Source: Poseidonocella sedimentorum
GTDB lineage: Bacteria > Pseudomonadota > Alphaproteobacteria > Rhodobacterales > Rhodobacteraceae
Direction: 5' to 3'
DNA: 64,000 bases
NCBI RefSeq assembly: GCF_900116005.1
Contig: NZ_FOYI01000003.1
Coordinates: 124,001 to 188,000, forward strand
The translations under genes were made by a program, and so were the position numbers. Under the pieces are notes generated by a model. The model was not told the origin of the DNA. It was given only the letters and a program-made list of their open reading frames with translations, and did no database searches. Within the stretch, counting starts at the first letter, position 1. Every line of letters begins with the position of its first letter. Positions 58,363 to 64,000 of this stretch are shown piece after piece.

Positions 58363-59022
58363 CTATTCGTCCGCGCTGTCTGCCGCCGTCTTCTCGGCTT
58401 GTGCGATCTCGTCGATGACCTTCTGCCAAAGCTCCGACGGCTGCGCGCCCACCACCGCTTGACGCTCGGCCACGATAAACGTCGGCACCGAGCTCACCCC
58501 CGCCTCGCGGCTGTGGCCATCGCGCGCCGCGATCGCTTCGCGGTCGGCGTCCGAGCCCAGAAGGCGCAGGACCACCGAGGCGTCCATCCCGATCCCGTCG
58601 GCGATATCGGCCAGCACGTCATGTGCGCCGATATCGCGGTACTCTTCGAAATAGGCGCGGAAGAGGCGGCTTGCGGCGGCGGTCTGGCGCCCTTCGATCC
58701 CGGCCCAGTGGATCAACCGGTGGGCGTCGAGCGTGTTGGGCGTGCGCTGAATCGCGCCCCAGTCGATCTCGAGCCCCACCGCGCGCGCCTGGGTGTCGAT
58801 CGCGCCATAAACCTCCGCGGCCTTGTCCTTGCCGCCGAATTTCGTCTCCAGATAGGTGCGGCGGTCAATCCCCTCGGCGGGCATGTCGGGGTTGAGTTGG
58901 AACGGGTGCCATTCGACCGTGAAGGGATGGTCAGGGCGGCTCTCCAGTGCGCGGTCGAGCTGGCGTTTGCCGATGTAGCACCACGGGCAAATCGGGTCAG
59001 AGAGGATATCGAGCTTGATCAC
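58363..59022 (-). CDS. DsbA-family oxidoreductase (FrnE type)
   Basis: 219 residues, thioredoxin-fold with the CxxC motif in LSDPICPWCYIGKRQLDRAL and the cis-proline SSVPTFIV near residue 180. Cytosolic, no signal peptide. Start GTG at 59022 with GGAGG about ten bases upstream. Similar proteins are annotated as 2-hydroxychromene-2-carboxylate isomerase-like, but the CPWC points to a disulfide oxidoreductase. Confidence 0.88.
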   Translation of the reverse strand: MIKLDILSDPICPWCYIGKRQLDRALESRPDHPFTVEWHPFQLNPDMPAEGIDRRTYLETKFGGKDKAAEVYGAIDTQARAVGLEIDWGAIQRTPNTLDAHRLIHWAGIEGRQTAAASRLFRAYFEEYRDIGAHDVLADIADGIGMDASVVLRLLGSDADREAIAARDGHSREAGVSSVPTFIVAERQAVVGAQPSELWQKVIDEIAQAEKTAADSADE

Positions 59023-59158
59023 GGGGGTGGCCTCCGGTCGGGCGGGTTGAAGCGGGTCCGCCCCTTGTGCCGCATTCGGAGGCGGGCGTAAACGCAACAG
59101 ACCGGGGCAGGGCGCGCAGGCACCGACGGACATGTTGCGCGGGGCGGGCAACCGGCCT

Positions 59159-59794
59159 ATGTCGCTCCCCATGCCCCCACGCGATCCCGAAACACTGATC
59201 ACCATCGCCCACCGAGACGGCCGCGCCAGCGCGCCGGAACCGCTCGATCTGGCCAAACGGGTGCGCGAGCTGCGGGTCTCGCGCGGCTGGACGCTGGAAC
59301 AGGCGGCGCAGCAAGCGGGGCTCGCGCGCTCGACCCTCTCCAAGATCGAGAACGGGAACATGTCCCCGACCTTCGATCTGTTGAAGAAGCTCGCCACGGG
59401 GCTTGCGATCTCGATCCCCCAGCTCTTCACCCCCGCGCCGGAAACCGAAGCCGCGCCGCGTCTGTCGGTCACGCGCGGCGGCGAGGGGGAGGCCTTCCCG
59501 ACGGCGACCTACGAGCACGACCTTCTCGCCGAGACCCTGCCCGACAAGCGCATGTTGCCCTATCACACGCGCATTCGCGCCCGGGCGATGGAGGAGTTTG
59601 AGGGCTGGGTGCGTCATGATGGCGAGGAGTTTCTCTATGTGCTGACCGGGGCGGTGCGGCTCTTTACCGAGTATCACGCGCCGGTCGATCTGCGCCGGGG
59701 CGACAGCGTCTATTACGACGCGCGGATGGGCCACAACGTCATCTCGATCAGCGAGGATGACGCGACGATCCTCTGGGTCACGTCGCTGACCTGA
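59159..59794 (+). CDS. XRE-family regulator with cupin domain
   Basis: 211 residues (ATG at 59159; 59171 is also possible). N-terminal HTH at about 30-85: LAKRVRELRVSRGWTLEQAAQQAGLARSTLSKIE. C-terminal cupin at about 130-205: HDGEEFLYVLTGAVRLFTEYHAPVDLRRGDSVYYDARMGHN, with the usual His/Glu metal residues. Divergent from the DsbA-family gene, suggesting it may control it or itself. Confidence 0.9.
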   Translation: MSLPMPPRDPETLITIAHRDGRASAPEPLDLAKRVRELRVSRGWTLEQAAQQAGLARSTLSKIENGNMSPTFDLLKKLATGLAISIPQLFTPAPETEAAPRLSVTRGGEGEAFPTATYEHDLLAETLPDKRMLPYHTRIRARAMEEFEGWVRHDGEEFLYVLTGAVRLFTEYHAPVDLRRGDSVYYDARMGHNVISISEDDATILWVTSLT

Positions 59795-59873
59795 TCACAA
59801 GCTTGTGCCGGCCGGTGCGGCAGGCCGGTCGTTCTTTTGAAATTCGATGACTGTCGTCGGGGAGGGCGTGCGC

Positions 59874-60056
59874 TCAGCGGCGCGGCGGGCCCTTGCGGTT
59901 TTTCTCGACAGGGATGCGGATCAGAAGCTCTTCGCGTGCCCGCTCGCCGCCGCCAAAGACTTCGGCGAGCCCTTCAAGCAAGGCGTCAAGCCGGTCGCGC
60001 AAATCGCCCACAAGGCTGTGGACCCGCTGAAACGCCGTGACGAGAGTGAACCGCAT
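59874..60056 (-). CDS. hypothetical 60-residue basic protein
   Basis: ATG at 60056 with AAGAGG ten bases upstream; MRFTLVTAFQRVHSLVGDL..., an amphipathic N-terminal helix and a basic end (EKNRKGPPRR). No family recognised; the composition looks plausible for a protein but the evidence is modest. Confidence 0.4.
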   Translation of the reverse strand: MRFTLVTAFQRVHSLVGDLRDRLDALLEGLAEVFGGGERAREELLIRIPVEKNRKGPPRR

Positions 60057-60232
60057 CGTGACTAAACCTCTTCCCTCAACCGGTGCCACCGCAACGTCTC
60101 ATTCCCCCGAAGAGTGGCACCCTCCTTAGAATGGGGAAGCTTGCACAGATTTGCAACCACTGAGGGCCGCGGCGGGCCGCCGCGCGCGTGTCCGCGCCGA
60201 AACCGTCGGAAAATCACACGGTTGCGCGCGCC

Positions 60233-60355
60233 TCAGAGCATATCCTGCACTGTGCGCGCGCCCGACGAGATGTCCTGCCCGATCCCGTCGATCGTCGCGC
60301 AGGCCGAAAGGCCCAGAATCAGCAGTGCGGCCGTGATCCTCATGATCCAACGCAT
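60233..60355 (-). CDS. entericidin-like small lipoprotein
   Basis: 40 residues, ATG at 60355 with GGAGGAG upstream, to a TGA at 60233-60235. Signal peptide and lipobox in MRITAALLILGLSACATIDG, followed by GIGQDISSGARTVQDML, the pattern of the entericidin A/B (EcnA/EcnB) family of tiny lipoproteins. It begins three bases after the YejA-like gene, so it is translated from the same message. Confidence 0.82.
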   Translation of the reverse strand: MRWIMRITAALLILGLSACATIDGIGQDISSGARTVQDML

Positions 60356-60358
60356 CGC

Positions 60359-62176
60359 TCACTCCTCCTCGTACCACCAGACATCTGGCTGCCAGCCGAT
60401 CCAGTCACCGTAGATCGGGATCTCTTCGGGGTATTTGAGCTCCTTCACATGGGCGACGCGGCTGATGTTGTACTGATAGATCGGGATGACATAGCGCCCG
60501 GTGGTGAGCACCCGGTCGAGCGCGCGGGCGGCGGCGACGAAGCCCTCGTTGGATTGCGAGGTGAGGATCGCGTCGATCATCGCCTCGGCGGCGGGCGAGG
60601 CCATGCCCATCAGGTTGCGCGAGCCGGGCTCCTCGACCCCGTCGGAGCCCCAATAGAGATACTGCTCGTTGCCGGGGCTGAGCGAGAGGCCGCGCCGGTA
60701 CTGGGTCATGTCGTAGTCATAGGCCGTCACGCGCTCGGCATATTGCGCGCTGTCCACGGTCGTCACGGTGATCTCGATGCCCATCCGCTCCAGCGCCTTG
60801 GAGAAGATGTCGATGATCGACTGGCTCTCGCCATCGGCCGATTGCAGCAGCACCTCGAAGGTGAAGCGCTCGCCCCCGGCGTTTTTCATCACCCCGTCCT
60901 GAATGGTCCAGCCGGCCGCTTCCATCAAGTCCATCGCCGCGCGGATGTTGGCGCGGTTGCGCTCGCTGCCGTCTGACACCGGCAGGGCATAGCCCTCCAG
61001 CGCGCCGGGCAGAAGCGCCTCGGCAAAGGGCTCCAGCAGGGCGCGGACCTCGCCGCTCGCGGGGCCCTCGCGCATCCCCAGAACCGAGTTGGAGAAGTAG
61101 GAGGCGATGCGCGGCTGCTTGCCCCCGGTCAGCGCCTGGTTGATGAACTCGAAGTTGAACGCATGGATCATCGCGTCGCGCACGCGCCAGTCGGCAAAGG
61201 CGGGGCGGCGGCTGTTCATCACGAAACCGGTCATGCCGGTGGGCCGCTCATGGGGGATGATCGACTTGATCACATCGCCGCTTTCGATCGCGGGGAAGGC
61301 GACCTGCGTCTCCCATTTCTCGGCGTTGAACTCGCGGTGGGTGGTGACCTCGCCGGCCTTAAACGCCTCGAAGGCCACGCTTCCGTCGCCATAGAATTCC
61401 ATCCGGATCTCGTCGAGGTTGTTGGTTCCGCGGCGGAAGGGCAGGTCATTGCCCCAGTAGTCCGGATTGCGCTTGAGGCTGACGAAACGGCCGGCCTCGA
61501 AATCGTCGATCACGTAGGGCGCGGAGGAAATCGGGATCATGTCGAGCCCGCTCTCTTCGAAGGAGGCTCCCTCCCACTGGGCCTTCTTGAGGATCGGGCG
61601 CATCCCGACGATGAGCGCCAGCTCGCGGTTGTCCTCGCTGAAGGTAAAGCGGATCTTGCGCGGCCCGGTCTGCTCCATCGAGGCGATGTTCTTCCACAGC
61701 CCGTGGTAGCGCGGATGGCCCACCGTGCCCAAAGTCTCGTAGGACCACATCACATCCTCGACCGTCACCGGGCTGCCATCGGAGAAGCGCGCCTCCTCGC
61801 GGAGGGTGAATTCCGCCCATGTCCGGGCGGGGTCCGTCTCGACTGATTCGGCCAGCAAACCGTAGAGTGTGAACGGTTCGTCCCAGGATCGGCCCATCAA
61901 ACTCTCATAGGCCAGGAATCTTAATTGCCACGGGACGGTGCCCTTGAGGATGTGGGGATTAAGACTATCGAAACTGCCGGTCTCACCGGTAACGATTCGT
62001 CCACCTTTGGGCGCGTCCGGATTTGCGTACGGCAAGGCCACAAAATCCGGTGGCAAGGCGGGCGCGCCGTACATAGCTATGCCATGGCTCGGCTCCGCCA
62101 GCGCGGGGGAGGCACCGCACAGCGCGACAGCGCAAATCGTCAATGCACGAAGGCTGCGTAAAGGATTTGTTAACAT
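60359..62176 (-). CDS. periplasmic peptide/microcin-C-type ABC transporter binding protein (YejA-like)
   Basis: 605 residues with a signal peptide (LTICAVALCGASPALA) and a solute-binding protein family 5 body: KGGRIVTGETGSFDSLNPHILKG, LRFLAYESLMGRSWDEPFTLYGLLAE, ISSAPYVIDDFEAGRFVSLKRNPDYWG and a C-terminal GDWIGWQPDVWWYEEE. Such proteins feed oligopeptides or microcin-like peptides to an ABC importer. No permease or ATPase genes are adjacent, so it may be an orphan or its partners are outside the window. Start ATG at 62176. Confidence 0.9.
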   Translation of the reverse strand: MLTNPLRSLRALTICAVALCGASPALAEPSHGIAMYGAPALPPDFVALPYANPDAPKGGRIVTGETGSFDSLNPHILKGTVPWQLRFLAYESLMGRSWDEPFTLYGLLAESVETDPARTWAEFTLREEARFSDGSPVTVEDVMWSYETLGTVGHPRYHGLWKNIASMEQTGPRKIRFTFSEDNRELALIVGMRPILKKAQWEGASFEESGLDMIPISSAPYVIDDFEAGRFVSLKRNPDYWGNDLPFRRGTNNLDEIRMEFYGDGSVAFEAFKAGEVTTHREFNAEKWETQVAFPAIESGDVIKSIIPHERPTGMTGFVMNSRRPAFADWRVRDAMIHAFNFEFINQALTGGKQPRIASYFSNSVLGMREGPASGEVRALLEPFAEALLPGALEGYALPVSDGSERNRANIRAAMDLMEAAGWTIQDGVMKNAGGERFTFEVLLQSADGESQSIIDIFSKALERMGIEITVTTVDSAQYAERVTAYDYDMTQYRRGLSLSPGNEQYLYWGSDGVEEPGSRNLMGMASPAAEAMIDAILTSQSNEGFVAAARALDRVLTTGRYVIPIYQYNISRVAHVKELKYPEEIPIYGDWIGWQPDVWWYEEE

Positions 62177-62256
62177 TTGGGCTCTCAAACTGCTGCTCAG
62201 TCATTCTTCGTTAACCGGACGGTAGCCGGGGTTATAAGGCTTTTCAAACTTTTAGG

Positions 62257-62285
62257 TTGGACAGCGGCGCAAGATTGCTTATAAA
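62257..62285 (+). promoter_or_regulatory. promoter of the candidate small RNA
   Basis: TTGGAC (62257-62262), a 17-base spacer, TATAAA (62280-62285). Predicted start near 62292, with no coding gene before the terminator at 62340-62367. Confidence 0.65.
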
Positions 62286-62291
62286 GAAACC

Positions 62292-62367
62292 ACTGCTCGA
62301 TAGGTTTCTTGCCTGTATGAAACCTGCCTCAATAACTTAACGCCGGCTTCGCGCCGGCGTTTTTTTT
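62292..62367 (+). ncRNA. candidate small RNA of about 76 bases
   Basis: Between its own promoter and a strong terminator. The predicted transcript folds into two hairpins: AGGTTTC (62302-62308) with GAAACCT (62319-62325) around loop TTGCCTGTAT, and the terminator stem. The single-stranded CTGCCTCAATAACTTA between them could pair with target messages. No ribosome-binding site or frame of note. bdhA has a separate promoter downstream, so this is not simply its leader. Confidence 0.55.
62340..62367 (+). terminator. rho-independent terminator of the candidate small RNA
   Basis: ACGCCGGC (62340-62347) pairs with GCCGGCGT (62353-62360) around TTCGC, followed by a run of seven more T bases. Confidence 0.88.
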
Positions 62368-62453
62368 GTGCAGAATTTCGGCAGGTTGGAAAAACCTGCG
62401 CGCCGCCCGGCGGGCGCCCGGTGGCAGAGCCTCGCCGCTGAGGGCGAAAGCGC

Positions 62454-62482
62454 TTGGCCTGCTCCTCGCCCGTACTTATGCT
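62454..62482 (+). promoter_or_regulatory. probable promoter of the 3-hydroxybutyrate dehydrogenase gene
   Basis: TTGGCC (62454-62459), 17-base spacer, TATGCT (62477-62482). The predicted start near 62489 leaves a short leader with GAGGAG before the ATG at 62513. Confidence 0.5.
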
Positions 62483-62512
62483 GCGCCTGCAAACATGTCA
62501 GAGGAGCCGCAA

Positions 62513-63286
62513 ATGTCGCTTGCAGGAAAAACCGCCGTGGTGACGGGATCGAACTCCGGGATCGGGCTTGGCGTGGCGCGCTCATTGGCCGAAGCCGGAG
62601 CGCGCGTCGTGCTCAACTCCTTCACCGACCGGGACGAGGACCACGCGATCGCCGCCAAAATGGCGTCCGAAACCGGCGCCGAGGTCCTCTATATCCAGGC
62701 CGACATGTCCAAATCCGACCAGTGCCGCGCGCTGGTGGAAAAGGCGGGCGCCTGCGACATCCTCGTGAACAACGCCGGGATCCAGCACGTCGCCCCGATC
62801 GACGGCTTCCCGCCCGAGAAATGGGACGCGATCATCGCCATCAACATGAGCTCGGCCTTTCACACCACCGCCGCCGCCCTGCCGATGATGCGCAAGGCCG
62901 GGTGGGGCCGGGTGATCAACATCGCCTCGGCGCACGGGCTCACCGCCTCGCCCTACAAATCAGCCTATGTGGCGGCCAAGCACGGGGTCGTGGGGCTCAC
63001 CAAGGTGACCGCGCTGGAGACGGCCGAGGAGCCGATTACCGCGAATGCCATCTGTCCGGGCTATGTGCTGACCCCGCTGGTCGAGGCGCAGATCCCCGAC
63101 ACGATGAAGGAATACAACATGAGCCGCGAGGAGGTGGTGCGCGACGTGCTGCTCACGCGCCAGCCCTCCAAGGAATTCGCAACGGTCGAGCAGATGGGGG
63201 GCACCGCGGTGTTCCTGTGCTCGGCCGCCGCCGACCAGATCACCGGCACCACAATCAGCATCGACGGCGGCTGGACGGCGCTCTAG
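62513..63286 (+). CDS. 3-hydroxybutyrate dehydrogenase
   Basis: 257 residues, short-chain dehydrogenase. NAD-binding VVTGSNSGIGLGVARSLAEAG, NNAGIQHVAPIDGFPPEKWD, and catalytic Ser/Tyr/Lys in NIASAHGLTASPYKSAYVAAKHG. Oxidises 3-hydroxybutyrate to acetoacetate in polyhydroxybutyrate or ketone-body use. Start ATG with GAGGAG six bases upstream. The following patatin-like gene could supply 3-hydroxybutyrate by degrading polyester granules. Confidence 0.93.
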   Translation: MSLAGKTAVVTGSNSGIGLGVARSLAEAGARVVLNSFTDRDEDHAIAAKMASETGAEVLYIQADMSKSDQCRALVEKAGACDILVNNAGIQHVAPIDGFPPEKWDAIIAINMSSAFHTTAAALPMMRKAGWGRVINIASAHGLTASPYKSAYVAAKHGVVGLTKVTALETAEEPITANAICPGYVLTPLVEAQIPDTMKEYNMSREEVVRDVLLTRQPSKEFATVEQMGGTAVFLCSAAADQITGTTISIDGGWTAL

Positions 63287-63328
63287 CCGCCGGCCCGATA
63301 CCCGCCGACAACGCGCGAGGGACATCGC

Positions 63329-64000
63329 ATGGTAGAGATCAATCTCGGGCTACAGGGCGGCGGGGCGCACGGCGCCTTCACCTGGGGGGTGCTCGATCGG
63401 CTGCTGAGCGAGCCCGACCTGCACATCGCCGCGATTTCCGGCACATCCGCGGGCGCGCTCAACGCCGCGGCGCTCAAATCGGGCTACCTGCAGGGCGGCG
63501 CCGAGGGCGCGCGCGAAAACCTCGCCTGGTTCTGGCACGAGGTCGCCTCGCTCGACAATTTCGCGCTGCCTGACTGGCTCCAGCCCTTCATGCCGCCCAT
63601 CAGCGTGCTGTCGAAAAACATCGAGTATTCCCCCGCCTTCGCCGCCGCCGATGCCGCGAGCCGGATGTTCTCGCCCTATGCCTGGGGCCCGTTCTATACC
63701 CATCCGCTGCACAGGATCGTGGAGCAGTTCAACTTCGGCCGGGTCTGCGCCGATGAGGGGCCAGAGCTCTTCATCTCGGCCACCAATGTGCGCAGCGGGC
63801 GCGGGCGGGTGTTCAAGGGCGAGGAAATTACCGCCGCCAGCCTTCTGGCCTCAGCCTGCCTGCCGACACTTTATCAGGCCGTCGAGATCGAGGACCCGGC
63901 GACGGGGATGATGGAGGCCTACTGGGATGGCGGCTACATCGGCAACCCGACGCTCTATCCGCTCTATTCGGGCGATCTGCCGCGCGATATCGTCATCGTG
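63329..64000 (+). CDS. patatin-like phospholipase/esterase (cut by the window end)
   Basis: The first 224 residues of a patatin-like hydrolase: oxyanion GLQGGGAHGAFTWGVLDRLL, nucleophile elbow ISGTSAGALNAAALKSG (Gly-x-Ser-x-Gly) and the catalytic Asp in YWDGGYIGNP. The C-terminus lies outside. 42 bases after the 3-hydroxybutyrate dehydrogenase, same strand, likely one transcript. A granule polyester depolymerase-like or phospholipase role are both possible. Confidence 0.88.
   Translation, partial: MVEINLGLQGGGAHGAFTWGVLDRLLSEPDLHIAAISGTSAGALNAAALKSGYLQGGAEGARENLAWFWHEVASLDNFALPDWLQPFMPPISVLSKNIEYSPAFAAADAASRMFSPYAWGPFYTHPLHRIVEQFNFGRVCADEGPELFISATNVRSGRGRVFKGEEITAASLLASACLPTLYQAVEIEDPATGMMEAYWDGGYIGNPTLYPLYSGDLPRDIVIV

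Overview
The window reads as chromosomal DNA of a GC-rich alphaproteobacterium, most likely a Rhodobacteraceae (Roseobacter-group) member. The basis is gene content and order: a B12-dependent class II ribonucleotide reductase (nrdJ), a two-domain cold-shock protein, a DksA that has lost the zinc-finger cysteines, the yceD-rpmF-plsX-fabH-ihfA-merR cluster, the SPOR protein-nagZ-scpA-scpB cluster, and a PpiD-like chaperone directly in front of trpE. I see no phage, insertion sequence, CRISPR array or rRNA. Most of the window is ordinary core genome, tightly packed, with many ATGA-type stop/start overlaps.

Layout. 1-9.1 kb: end of an unknown gene, a cytochrome P450, then a leftward block with trpE, a PpiD-like foldase, an aminotransferase, gpt, two LysE exporters and fabI. 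9.1-17 kb: pdxH, a double cold-shock protein, a DUF192 protein, a collapsed sulfotransferase-like gene, tRNA-Pro(UGG), nrdJ with a structured and probably NrdR-controlled leader, and a Crp/Fnr regulator followed by a near-ideal CRP site with no obvious target gene. 17-23 kb: a two-gene operon pairing a cyclase/ATPase/TPR signalling protein with a FAD oxidoreductase fused to an acetoacetate-decarboxylase-like domain. 23-37.6 kb: tyrS, anmK, a glycine-rich small protein, eno, a DMT transporter, a Fur-family regulator, a DUF533 protein, a MoxR/VWA operon holding an unlisted 54-residue membrane protein, dksA, a flavin monooxygenase, a glycosyltransferase and xthA.

37.6-40.7 kb holds the most unusual locus. 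A short protein made of eight near-identical 21-residue repeats (consensus GDATGA[FY]VSWSGPEAK) sits behind a leader-like N-terminus. After a strong GC hairpin come an uncharacterised 354-residue protein and a DMT-family transporter 10 bases further on. This looks like a multi-core peptide precursor, partner protein and exporter cassette. That reading is inference; the repeats and gene order are seen directly.

40.6-55.1 kb: an IscA/ErpA-type protein, dgt, argS, the SPOR/nagZ/scpAB cluster with a 19-bp tandem repeat at its end, a long dCTP deaminase, tRNA-Pro(GGG), the merR-ihfA-fabH-plsX-rpmF-yceD cluster, bamE and an OlsB-like acyltransferase. 55.1-64 kb: an ABC-F ATPase, an MFS exporter, a DsbA/FrnE-like oxidoreductase, an XRE-cupin regulator, a YejA-like binding protein with a tiny entericidin-like lipoprotein behind it, a probable small RNA with its own promoter and terminator, 3-hydroxybutyrate dehydrogenase and the start of a patatin-like hydrolase cut by the window edge.

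All calls come from reading the sequence without database searches. Start sites were chosen from ribosome-binding sites, overlaps with neighbours and remembered family N-termini.
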